Origin: Natrinema mahii
GTDB lineage: Archaea > Halobacteriota > Halobacteria > Halobacteriales > Natrialbaceae
DNA length: 33,614 nt
Direction of reading: 5' to 3'
Assembly: GCA_000690595.2 (NCBI GenBank)
Contig: JHUT02000019.1
Location: 1 to 33,614 of the forward strand
Shown here: one piece after another, positions 17,807 through 24,843 of the stretch
Numbering within the stretch: the stretch's first letter is position 1
Layout: each line of letters begins with the position of its first letter
Position numbers and translations under genes: made by a program
The notes under the pieces: model-generated
The model's input: only the letters and a program-made list of their open reading frames with translations
What the model was told of the DNA's origin: nothing
Databases searched by the model: none

Positions 17807-17890
17807 TATAGCAGCCACTGAAAGTCATTGCACACCTGATCGCACGACAGCGTTGCGATCAGTGTGTGAACCGTTTCAGTGGCTACTATA
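17807..17890. repeat. 84-bp palindromic (REP/MITE-like) element
   Basis: Outer arms of 17 nt (17807-17823, TATAGCAGCCACTGAAA; 17874-17890, TTTCAGTGGCTACTATA) are complementary at 16 of 17 positions. Inner arms (17831-17844, CACACCTGATCGCA; 17854-17868, TGCGATCAGTGTGTG) also pair, around a loop CGACAGCGT. The whole unit can fold into one long hairpin. No ORF is inside. This fits a non-autonomous palindromic repeat or MITE. Multi-copy status cannot be seen from this window. Confidence 0.8.
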
Positions 17891-17891
17891 G

Positions 17892-17908
17892 TATACGATT
17901 ATTGACTA
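17892..17908. promoter_or_regulatory. Weak operator candidate before the first M20 gene
   Basis: TATACG-ATTAT-TGACTA fits TAnACA-N5-TGTnTA at 9 of the 10 specified bases counted loosely, but its own symmetry is poor. It sits immediately upstream of the TATA-like TTAAGT and directly after the palindromic element. It is the weakest member of the set. Confidence 0.35.
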
Positions 17909-17943
17909 CGGTTAAGTAGCCGCCGCGCGTACAACCGGCAAGA

Positions 17944-19224
17944 ATGTCCTACGAGGTGCGAAACAGAGTGCGGGATCTCCGGCGGGCGTTTCACCGCCAC
18001 CCCGAGCCCGGCTGGCGCGAGTTCCGGACGACGGCCCGGGTCGTCGAGGAACTCGAGCGGATCGGCGTCGACGAGATCGCCGTGGGGAGGGAGGCGCTGG
18101 CGACCGACGAGCGGATGGCGGTCCCGCCCGAGTCGGAACTCGAGCCCTGGCGCGAGCGCGCCCGCGAGGCCGGGGTTCGATCGGACGTCCTCGAGCGGAC
18201 CGCCGACGGGCACACGGGGGTCGTCGCGACGCTCGAGCAGGGCGAGGGCCCCTGTCTGGGGCTGCGGGTCGACCTCGACGCGATCTCGATGCAGGAGTCG
18301 ACGGCCGACGGCCACCGGCCGGCCGCGGAGGGGTTCCGGTCGGAACACGACGGCTACATGCACGCCTGCGGCCACGACGCCCACCTCGCGATGGCGCTCG
18401 GCGCGCTCGAGGCGGTCAAGGAAAGCGAGTTCGAAGGCACGTTCACGGTGTTCTTCCAGCCGGCCGAGGAGATCTCCGGCGGGGGGAAGGCGATGGCCGA
18501 GGGCGGACACCTCGACGACGTCGACTACCTGCTGGCGCTGCACGTCGGTCTGGATCATCCGACCGGCGAGATCGTCGCCGGCATCGAGAAGCCGCTGGCG
18601 ATGGCCCACCTCACGGCCACGTTCGAGGGGGCGAGCGCCCACGCGGGCAAGGCTCCCAACGAGGGGGCAAACGCCATGCAGGCGGCCGCGACCGCCATCC
18701 AGAACGCCTACGGCATTCCCCGCCACAGCGACGGACTGACGCGGGTCAACGTCGGCCGAATCGAGGGCGGGACCGCGAGCAACGTCATCGCCGAGGAGGT
18801 CTCCATCGAGGCCGAGGTCCGCGGCGAGACGACCGCCCTGATGGAGTATACGCGCACCGAACTCGAGCGGGTCTGTTACGCCGCCGCGGAGATGCACGAC
18901 TGCGACGTGACGCCGCGGGTAATCAGCGAGTCGCCCCGCGTCGACAGCCACCCCGCCCTGCGGGACCTCGTGGGCAACGTCGCGTGGGAGGTCGACGGCG
19001 TCGACCGGGTGATCCCGACCGAGGAGTTCGGCGTGAGCGAGGACGTCACCTATCTCATGCAGCGAGTGCAGGACAACGGCGGCTTCGCCTCCTACGTCCT
19101 GATCGGAACCGATCACCCGACGAGCCACCACACGCCGACGTTCGACATCGACGAGGAGAGCCTCGAGGTCGGGGTCGAGTTGCTCACCGAGACGGCGATC
19201 GCGCTCTCCCGGCGGCAACCGTAG
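17944..19224 (+). CDS. M20 family amidohydrolase, AbgA-like (paralog 1)
   Basis: A 426-residue di-zinc amidohydrolase. It opens with FHRHPEPGWREF (AbgA-type start), has RVDLDAISMQE, HACGHDAHLAM (Cys and His of the metal site), FFQPAEEISGGGKAMAE (catalytic Glu and metal Glu), LHVGLDHPTGE, the lid-domain SAHAGKAPNEGANAM, and the C-terminal GTDHPTSHHTPTFDIDEES metal His. An insertion after the N-terminus containing RMAVP matches aminobenzoyl-glutamate hydrolase subunit A rather than simple ArgE/DapE. It hydrolyses an N-acyl or peptide-like amide bond. In this context it may deacetylate acetyl-diaminobutyrate (inference). It is closely related to the M20 gene at 29231. TTAAGT near 17912 lies about 32 bp before the ATG. 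Confidence 0.9.
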   Translation: MSYEVRNRVRDLRRAFHRHPEPGWREFRTTARVVEELERIGVDEIAVGREALATDERMAVPPESELEPWRERAREAGVRSDVLERTADGHTGVVATLEQGEGPCLGLRVDLDAISMQESTADGHRPAAEGFRSEHDGYMHACGHDAHLAMALGALEAVKESEFEGTFTVFFQPAEEISGGGKAMAEGGHLDDVDYLLALHVGLDHPTGEIVAGIEKPLAMAHLTATFEGASAHAGKAPNEGANAMQAAATAIQNAYGIPRHSDGLTRVNVGRIEGGTASNVIAEEVSIEAEVRGETTALMEYTRTELERVCYAAAEMHDCDVTPRVISESPRVDSHPALRDLVGNVAWEVDGVDRVIPTEEFGVSEDVTYLMQRVQDNGGFASYVLIGTDHPTSHHTPTFDIDEESLEVGVELLTETAIALSRRQP

Positions 19225-19745
19225 GGACAGCGGGAACGCGGTTTCGTTCTCCGGACGCGGTCCGAACTGCACCGTCCGGAAACGGACGATACCACCCGAC
19301 GGAAGCGCTGCTGTCCGGGCTTTGGACCGCGCCACCGGTGACCAGTCGGCGGCGGTATCGGACGTCGTCCGAAACGTACTCTGCCCGCAGTTCGACACGC
19401 CAACGGAGAGACGGACCGGACGAGCGACTGGCCGTGGCCGCTCTTCTATGCGTCCCAGCTGGTCTGCCTGTCGCTCGTGCTGTGTTTCGTCGTGTTTCCG
19501 CTCGAGGGTCCCGTCGACGTTCTGATCGCCGTCCCGTTCGCGCTGTTGGTGGTCGCGGTGGCGGTGGGTCCGTGGCGGCGGGTGACCGACGGCGACGAGC
19601 GAGACCGTCTCGGGACGGCCGACTCGAGCGAGGTCGGCCCGTCACGCGGGTCCGATCCGCGAACCGGCCGCCGGGATAGATGTCAGCAGCAGTTTACGTT
19701 CCCGGAATGGGAAACGTTAATTCGCGCGACCTCCGTGTATCTTCC
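19225..19745. other. Gap with a probable disrupted ORF
   Basis: 521 bp after the first M20 gene. It has a TATA-like GTTAATT at 19712, about 33 bp before the next gene, and a coding-like but frame-broken small membrane ORF (see entry at 19322). The first 100 bp show nothing clear. Confidence 0.45.
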
Positions 19746-19749
19746 ATGA
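19322..19749 (+). pseudogene. Probable frame-disrupted small two-TM protein
   Basis: From about 19429 one frame reads DWPWPLFYASQLVCLSLVLCFVV and then VDVLIAVPFALLVVAVAVGPWRRV, two clear membrane helices with strongly GC-biased third positions, ending at a TGA at 19747-19749 that overlaps the next ATG. This frame has no ATG upstream before its preceding stop at 19339-19341; the first GTG (19477) would cut the first helix. An upstream frame from a TTG at 19322 (…SDVVRNVLCPQFDTPTERR) also shows coding-like third positions and could supply the N-terminus if a single-base frameshift lies near 19410-19430. It may instead be an intact gene with an unusual start. Confidence 0.4.
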
Positions 19750-20393
19750 GCCAGGACGACGTGCCGGAGTCGCTGCGGACGGCGGCGGACTCGGATCGCC
19801 CGCGCGGGATTCTCACGCCCTCCGACCGCGACTTCCTGCTCGGTCGGAAGACCGACTACACCGACCACTCCAAGAAACAGAAGCGAAACCGCATCCGGCG
19901 GCGGGTGCGCAACGCCGTTCTCGATTTCAGCATTCTCTTCGAGTACATGGAGGAACGCGACCGGGAGACGGTCTTCGACCCCGACGACGACGAACGCGAC
20001 GCCTACACCCAGGGGATCACCGACATGCTCGCCTTCCTCCATCTCGGGACGATGGGGTATCACACCCCGTTCAAGGACATGCTCTCGGAGGGGGTCGGCA
20101 AGGCCGAACAGCGCCTGGCCGGCTCGAACTATCGGATGGTCAACGTCGAGTTCAACGTCGATCCGGTCGGCCAGATCGACGTCGACGAGGTCGTCGACAA
20201 ACTAGAAAACGAGGAGTTCGCCCAGCTCACCGACGAGGAACTCCGGGCGTTCGTCCGCCTCCTGACGATGTCCGACGACTTTTCGCCGACGGAAACGCGG
20301 GCGGAGATCAAAGACCGGGTCGACGAGTTCGCCGATCGAGTGACCGAAAGCACCGAGGCCCGCGAGCGAGCCGTCGAGGAGCTGACGGACTGA
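19746..20393 (+). CDS. Haloarchaeal conserved protein of unknown function
   Basis: A 215-residue soluble acidic protein. It begins with a short polar lead and a RGILTPSDRDFLLGRK box, then a basic helical stretch (KKQKRNRIRRRVRNAVLDFSILFEYM), an acidic middle and a C-terminal helical part (EEFAQLTDEELRAFVRLL…EIKDRVDEFADRVTE) with coiled-coil character. I recall proteins with this N-terminal box only from haloarchaea and know no function. The ATG at 19746 is chosen over an upstream in-frame start at 19680 because GTTAATT at 19712 is about 33 bp before it and the extra residues are not conserved-looking. Confidence 0.75.
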   Translation: MSQDDVPESLRTAADSDRPRGILTPSDRDFLLGRKTDYTDHSKKQKRNRIRRRVRNAVLDFSILFEYMEERDRETVFDPDDDERDAYTQGITDMLAFLHLGTMGYHTPFKDMLSEGVGKAEQRLAGSNYRMVNVEFNVDPVGQIDVDEVVDKLENEEFAQLTDEELRAFVRLLTMSDDFSPTETRAEIKDRVDEFADRVTESTEARERAVEELTD

Positions 20394-20413
20394 GACGGAC
20401 CGCTGTCCGTCAG
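20382..20413 (+). terminator. Possible terminator hairpin
   Basis: CTGACGGAC (20382-20390) and GTCCGTCAG (20405-20413) are perfect 9-bp complements spanning the stop codon. An alternative inner stem is ACGGAC-CGCT-GTCCGT. No T-run follows, so the terminator function is uncertain. Confidence 0.35.
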
Positions 20414-20804
20414 TTCCGGTGCAACCGCCGGACGGGCGCGGTTGCGCCGGGAAATCGTTACGACAGACCGTATGAGACGCCGTCATCGAATTCCGTTTTC
20501 GGCACACAGTCGTCCGGCGCTCGGCTCGAGTCGGCAGTGATCGCGGGGCCGACACGGCCGCCCTCTCACTGAACGGATCGACCCCGTCCGCATGGCAGTA
20601 CGCCCGGCGGACGCCGTCGTCTCGGTCGTCACCGTCCTCCGTTCGCGAACACGCTTTCTGATTGGGTCGTTAGTTCGCTATCTTCTCTCTCGGTCTTCTG
20701 TAGAGTTGAGATCGACACTTCAATAACCAAAAACCAGATGAATGTCCAACTATACGGGCAATTCAATCGATTTCACTGGCGAAGTATTGGATAAACGCAA
20801 TTCG

Positions 20805-20813
20805 TTTATTATA
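20805..20813 (+). promoter_or_regulatory. TATA box of the BCCT transporter gene
   Basis: TTTATTATA, the best box in the 550-bp gap. Transcription would start near 20836, leaving a leader of roughly 108 nt. Confidence 0.5.
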
Positions 20814-20824
20814 CCTGCAAGTGA

Positions 20825-20841
20825 GAAACACTTATTGTATA
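20825..20841. promoter_or_regulatory. Operator candidate before the BCCT transporter
   Basis: GAAACA-CTTAT-TGTATA resembles TAnACA-N5-TGTnTA. Its segment ACACTTATTGT is 10/11 identical to ACACTCATTGT in the site at 29181. It overlaps the predicted transcription start, a position that would suit repression. Confidence 0.5.
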
Positions 20842-20932
20842 CGGCGTCAATGGTCGCGGTATGCCATTGCGCAGCATGGTGAACGGTCGGTGGAGAACGG
20901 GGCAACCAACGTGCCATCGCGCGATCCACAGG

Positions 20933-20937
20933 GGTGA
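20933..20937 (+). promoter_or_regulatory. Shine-Dalgarno site of the BCCT gene
   Basis: GGTGA six bases before the ATG at 20944, complementary to the archaeal 16S rRNA 3' end. It stands out because most genes in this window look leaderless. Confidence 0.45.
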
Positions 20938-20943
20938 GGTCGG

Positions 20944-22587
20944 ATGAGCGACGCGGAGCAGGGGATGGTCGACGAGTTCCTCGAGGAGATCGATCCGATC
21001 GTCTTCGCGTTCGGGGCGTTGCTGACCGCCGGCGTGATCGTGGCGTTCTTCATCAACCAGAGTGCTGTCACGGAGACGATCAACACCGTGTACGGCTGGG
21101 TCGTCGAGCACCTGAACTGGGCGCTGTTGGTGATCGTGTTCCTGATCGTCCTCTTCCTGCTGTTCCTGATCGTCGGGCCGTGGGGGCGGATCAAGATGGG
21201 GGACTCGGATCCGGAGTACAGCTTCCTGTCGTACTTCGCGATGTTGTACTCCGCCGGGTTCGCGGCAGGGGTCGTCTTCTGGGGACCGACCGAAGCGCTG
21301 TTCTACTACAATAACCCGTCGCCGCTGTTCGGCGTCGAGGGCGGGACGAGCGAGGCGATCCCGATCGCGATTCAGCAGACGCTGTTCCACTGGGCGCTGC
21401 CCCAGCTGGCTGTCTTCACGATCATGGGACTCGCTATTTCCTACTTCGCGTACAATTACGATGACGTCCCGCTCCGGGTCTCGTCGGCGCTGACGCCGAT
21501 AATCGGGAAGGAGAACCTCGACGGCCCGGCCGCGAAGGTCGTCGACATCCTCGCCGTCTTCGCGACGATCGGCGGCGTGGCCACCTCGCTCGGCTTCATC
21601 GGCAGCCAGTTCATCGCCGGACTCAATTACCAGTGGGGGATCGACCTCGGGAACGTCGGCATCCTCCTCGTGGTGACCACGATGACGCTCCTGTTTACCA
21701 TCTCGATGGTGCTGGGCGTCGACAGGGGCATCCGCCGGCTGTCGAACTTCAACATGATCCTGTTCGTCATCCTCATGGCCGCGACGTTCATTCTGGGCCC
21801 GACGCTGTTCCTGCTCCTGCTGGGCTCGCAGGCCATGGGCGGCATGATCGCCGACTTCACGTCCATGAGCCTCTACACGGGAACCGGCTCCGACGGTGGG
21901 ACGACGTGGATGAACTCGTGGACCGTCTTCTACTGGGCGTGGGCGCTCTCGTGGTCTCCGTTCGCCGGCCTGTTCATCGCCCGCATCTCCAAGGGCCGGA
22001 CCGTCCGCGAAGTCGCCTTCACCGGCATCGGCGCGACCTCGGCCGCGACCATCCCGTGGTTCACGTTCGTCGGCGGCACCGCGCTGCGATACCACCACAA
22101 CGGAACGGCCGACTTCAGCACCGTGATCGCCAACGGGACGCCGGAGGTGTCGGGCTTCATCCTCTTCGACGCCTTCCCGCTCGGGACGGTGTTCATGATC
22201 GCCTTCATGATCCTCGTGACGACGTTCTTCATCACGTCGGCGGACTCCTCGACGCTCGCCGTCTCGATGATGACGACCGGCGGCAAAGCGAGGCCGTCCA
22301 CCATTAATCGGGTCTTCTGGGGCGTCGTCCTCGGCATGACCGCGGCGATCCTCATGATCATCGGCGGCGAGGGCGGAACGAGCGCGCTCCAGAACGCGGT
22401 CATCATCACCGGTGCACCGTTCGCGTTCGTCTGTTTCGCCGCGATGCTCTCGCTGATCAAGGACTTCGGCTCGAGCCACGGTCGCGTCCTCCTGCAGGAC
22501 GAGACCGTCCTGATCGGCTCGAGTCAGCAGCCCGACGCCGACTCGCCGTCCGGCCCCGCAGGTACCGTCGAAACGGACGACGACTGA
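20944..22587 (+). CDS. BCCT-family betaine/ectoine-type transporter
   Basis: A 547-residue sodium-coupled carrier with 12 predicted TM helices. The family signature lies in the TM8 region as WTVFYWAWALSWSPFAGLFIARISKGRTVREV. The first part has FFINQSAV and GPWGRIKMG, typical of the segment after TM2, and GVVFWGPTEALFYYNNP. BCCT carriers import betaine, carnitine, choline or ectoines. The C-terminal tail is short and acidic, without the long osmosensing tail of BetP, which suits nutrient uptake as well as osmoprotection. Substrate choice is inferred from the neighbouring ectoine-hydrolase-like gene and the shared operator. The ATG is supported by GGTGA at 20933. Confidence 0.93.
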   Translation: MSDAEQGMVDEFLEEIDPIVFAFGALLTAGVIVAFFINQSAVTETINTVYGWVVEHLNWALLVIVFLIVLFLLFLIVGPWGRIKMGDSDPEYSFLSYFAMLYSAGFAAGVVFWGPTEALFYYNNPSPLFGVEGGTSEAIPIAIQQTLFHWALPQLAVFTIMGLAISYFAYNYDDVPLRVSSALTPIIGKENLDGPAAKVVDILAVFATIGGVATSLGFIGSQFIAGLNYQWGIDLGNVGILLVVTTMTLLFTISMVLGVDRGIRRLSNFNMILFVILMAATFILGPTLFLLLLGSQAMGGMIADFTSMSLYTGTGSDGGTTWMNSWTVFYWAWALSWSPFAGLFIARISKGRTVREVAFTGIGATSAATIPWFTFVGGTALRYHHNGTADFSTVIANGTPEVSGFILFDAFPLGTVFMIAFMILVTTFFITSADSSTLAVSMMTTGGKARPSTINRVFWGVVLGMTAAILMIIGGEGGTSALQNAVIITGAPFAFVCFAAMLSLIKDFGSSHGRVLLQDETVLIGSSQQPDADSPSGPAGTVETDDD

Positions 22588-22696
22588 CTGTCTCGCGGCC
22601 CTCCGTCCGCGGTTCGGCGATACCCGCCGGCCGTCATGCTGTCCGCTTTTTCGCCGTCGCGACCACACACCCTCGCCAATCTATAACAAGTTTTAA

Positions 22697-22722
22697 TGTA
22701 CGAGGTACACATAAACTGTGTA
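22697..22722. promoter_or_regulatory. Perfect inverted-repeat operator over the start of the second aminotransferase gene
   Basis: TACACA-TAAAC-TGTGTA (22706-22722) is a perfect 6+6 inverted repeat with a 5-bp spacer. Its last A is the first base of the ATG. A further partial arm TGTAC (22697-22701) pairs with GTACA, giving TGTAC-GAG-GTACA. TATA-like TTTTAAT is at 22691. A protein bound here would cover the start of a leaderless transcript. Confidence 0.65.
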
Positions 22723-24083
22723 TGGATAGGGACACGGCGGAACCCGACGCGGACGCGCTTCCCGGGCCGAACGCGAAGCAGTGGGTCGACTTCCACCAGG
22801 AGTACTCCGCGCCCAGCGAATACTCCCACGAGTTCGTCTGGGACGTGACCCGCGAGGCCGACGGCCCCTTCGTCACGGACGTCGACGGCAACGTCTTGCT
22901 CGATTTCACCTGTCACATCGGTGCGGCACCGCTGGGCTACAACAACGAGAAGGTCCTCGAGAAGGTCCGCGAGTTCGACCTCGTCGAACCGATGAAGATT
23001 GCGGGCCAGGACATGTACTTCGGTTCCGGCCCCAATCCCGACGAGGCCGACTTCCCCGGCTCGAGTCACCTCATGCAGAAGCTGACCGAGGTTTCGAGCC
23101 AGTACGGCATGGACACCGTCTTCCTCTCGAACTCCGGCGCGGAGGCCATGGAGAACGCGATGAAGATCACCAACGACTACCGCGCGCCGGCGAAATACGG
23201 CGTCGCGTTCTCGGGGAGCTTCCACGGCCGCACCCTCGGCACGCTCTCGCTGACGAAGTCCAAGGACGTCTACACGCGTCACTACCCCGAGATCAGCGGG
23301 ATCGAGACGGTGCCGTTCTGCGCCGATCGGGGCTGTGACGCCGACAGCTGCGACTGTGGCTTCTTCGCCGGCGGCGGCTCGCAACTCCGAACCATGCTCG
23401 CGCCCGAGGGCGGCCACGTCGACCCCGACGAGATCGCCTTCCTCACGCTCGAGCCGATCCAGGGCGTCGGCGGCTACCGCTTCCCCAGCCAGGAGTTCAT
23501 GGGGGAGGTCGCGGCCGTCACCGACGAGTACGACATCCCGCTGGTCGTCGACGAGATCCAGGCCGGCGTCGGTCGGACCGGCGAGATCTGGGCCTCGGAT
23601 CACTACCCGATCGAACCCGACGTCATCGCCAGCGCGAAGGCCCTGCGCGTCGGCGCGACCATCTCCCGCTCGGAGGTCTTCCCCAGTCAGAAGAACCGGC
23701 TGGGCTCGACCTTCGGCGGCGGCGACCTGCTCGGCTCGATGATGGGCGCGTTCACGCTCGAGGCCATCGCGGAACACGACCTGCTGGACAACGCCACCCG
23801 ACGGGGCGAGCAGGCCAAAGAACTCCTCCGGGACGACGTGCCCGACCACGTCGAGGACGTCCGCGGCAAGGGCCTGATGCTCGCCGTCGAGTTCGATACC
23901 GCCGAGCGCCGGAACGCGGTCGTCGAGGCGGCCCTCGAGCGCGGGCTGCTCACGCTGGGCTGTGGGAAGAAGACGATCCGGCTGCTCCCGCCGCTGGACT
24001 CGACCGAGCGCGAGATCGAACTCGGCGTCGACATCTTCTGCGAGGCGATCGAGGCCGTCGGTCCGAGCGCGAAAGTAGCCTAA
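22722..24083 (+). CDS. Class III aminotransferase, GabT/ornithine-type (second copy)
   Basis: A 453-residue PLP class III transaminase. It has FLSNSGAEAMENAMKITNDY (cofactor phosphate region), SFHGRTLGTLSLT, LVVDEIQAGVGRTG and Lys306 in VIASAKALRV as the Schiff-base lysine. A cysteine-rich insertion (CADRGCDADSCDC, about residues 202-214) follows the HYPEI segment, at the place where thermophilic archaeal class III enzymes also have cysteines; it could bind a metal or be a disulfide loop. It transfers an omega- or alpha-amino group to 2-oxoglutarate or pyruvate. Substrate unknown; 2,4-diaminobutyrate or a hydroxylated form is suggested by its location and operator. It ends 18 bp before convergent carS. 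Confidence 0.88.
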   Translation: MDRDTAEPDADALPGPNAKQWVDFHQEYSAPSEYSHEFVWDVTREADGPFVTDVDGNVLLDFTCHIGAAPLGYNNEKVLEKVREFDLVEPMKIAGQDMYFGSGPNPDEADFPGSSHLMQKLTEVSSQYGMDTVFLSNSGAEAMENAMKITNDYRAPAKYGVAFSGSFHGRTLGTLSLTKSKDVYTRHYPEISGIETVPFCADRGCDADSCDCGFFAGGGSQLRTMLAPEGGHVDPDEIAFLTLEPIQGVGGYRFPSQEFMGEVAAVTDEYDIPLVVDEIQAGVGRTGEIWASDHYPIEPDVIASAKALRVGATISRSEVFPSQKNRLGSTFGGGDLLGSMMGAFTLEAIAEHDLLDNATRRGEQAKELLRDDVPDHVEDVRGKGLMLAVEFDTAERRNAVVEAALERGLLTLGCGKKTIRLLPPLDSTEREIELGVDIFCEAIEAVGPSAKVA

Positions 24084-24101
24084 AACCCGAGCGACTGCGG
24101 T

Positions 24102-24647
24102 TTACCAGGGTTCGTTTTTCAACTCGAGTTTGTACGCGGCCATGTTCGTCGTCACGTGCAGGATCGGGGTGAGGACGACGACGACGAGGATGACCTCGAG
24201 CGTGAACCACTCGCTGAACCACTCGAAGTCCAGCAGGGCCGCGAGCGGCAGGGAGACGACGACGAAGTCCAGCTGGTCGAGCCCGGGGAACATCGCGCCG
24301 CGCTGGCGGCCCGTCCGGCGTTTGAGAAAGGAAGCGAGGATGTCGCCGAGCATCGCGCCGCCGGCGAGACCGAGGGCCGCGAGCGGGGTGAACGCGGGTA
24401 CGTCGAAGCCGAGCGAGTCGCTGACGGTCGGCTCAACGACGGTGAGGACGGCCGCGAGCGCGAGGCCCGCCGCGACGCCCATCGCCGTCCCGCGCCAGGT
24501 CTTTCCGTCGCCGAGTACCCGCTTGTCGCCCCAGGTCCGGCCGCCGTCGATCGGTCGACCGCCGCCGGCCAGCACCGCGGCGTTGTTGGGGACGTACGCG
24601 GGCAACATCGCCCAGAACGCGATCACGAGGGTCTCGAGTACTGCCAT
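24102..24647 (-). CDS. carS: CDP-archaeol synthase
   Basis: A 181-residue integral membrane enzyme that makes CDP-archaeol from unsaturated archaetidic acid and CTP, a core step in archaeal phospholipid synthesis. Family motifs are MLPAYVPNNAAVL (after TM1), GDKRVLGDGKTWRG, GGAMLGDILASFLKRRTGRQRG and FPGLDQLDFV. These polar loops hold the CTP and magnesium. Length and about five TM helices match the CarS/DUF46 family. It is divergent from the ectoine-hydrolase-like gene and is not expected to be part of the catabolic set. Confidence 0.95.
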   Translation of the reverse strand: MAVLETLVIAFWAMLPAYVPNNAAVLAGGGRPIDGGRTWGDKRVLGDGKTWRGTAMGVAAGLALAAVLTVVEPTVSDSLGFDVPAFTPLAALGLAGGAMLGDILASFLKRRTGRQRGAMFPGLDQLDFVVVSLPLAALLDFEWFSEWFTLEVILVVVVLTPILHVTTNMAAYKLELKNEPW

Positions 24648-24764
24648 ATCGGCCGGGAGGAACCGACGTGTCTTAACGGCCGGTGGTTCGATCGGACGGC
24701 GCCGACCGGTTCGGGACGACCGACGCGCCCTCGGTCCGTCATCGGCCGCCCTGACTGCCCAAAT

Positions 24765-24785
24765 TGTAAACAGTATCTGTATCTA
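24765..24785. promoter_or_regulatory. Inverted-repeat operator candidate before the ectoine-hydrolase-like gene
   Basis: Core TAAACA-GTATC-TGTATC (24767-24783) with the symmetric ACAG-TAT-CTGT. Over TTGTAnnCAGTAnCTGTAT it is nearly identical to the site at 13816. It lies about 18 bp upstream of the TATA-like TTTTATTA at 24801. Confidence 0.6.
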
Positions 24786-24800
24786 CTATACACGAAAAGA

Positions 24801-24808
24801 TTTTATTA
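24801..24808 (+). promoter_or_regulatory. TATA box of the ectoine-hydrolase-like gene
   Basis: TTTTATTA, 43 bp before the ATG at 24844, in an AT-rich island between the divergent carS and this gene. Confidence 0.5.
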
Positions 24809-24843
24809 CTACTAATCGATGCTCCTCGTAGAGCCCTGTTCCC

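Larger units (their letters stand above)
17491..17943. other. Intergenic region upstream of the first M20 gene
   Basis: 453 bp between the frameshifted gene and the M20 gene. It contains the promoter of the frameshifted gene near 17513, a GC-rich stretch without a supported gene, the palindromic element at 17807-17890, the operator candidate at 17892-17908, and a TATA-like TTAAGT near 17912. Confidence 0.5.
20394..20943. other. Long leader/intergenic region upstream of the BCCT transporter
   Basis: 550 bp. The first part is GC-rich without a supported gene. From about 20650 it becomes AT-rich, with a TATA-like TTTATTATA (20805-20813), an operator candidate at 20825-20841 over the predicted start of transcription, and then about 100 bp of leader to the ATG with a GGTGA Shine-Dalgarno at 20933. 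Confidence 0.55.

Noticed and set aside
16216..17835. 539-residue frame across both winged-helix genes
   Set aside because: Only its segment at about 17375-17490 is real (the N-terminus of the frameshifted paralog); the rest is out-of-frame translation.
20809..22668. 619-residue antisense open frame over the BCCT gene
   Set aside because: It is antisense to a clear BCCT transporter, dominated by Asp/Arg/Glu/His low complexity, with no domain.
22524..23849. Long antisense open frame over the second aminotransferase
   Set aside because: Shadow of a well-supported class III aminotransferase; no recognisable motif.
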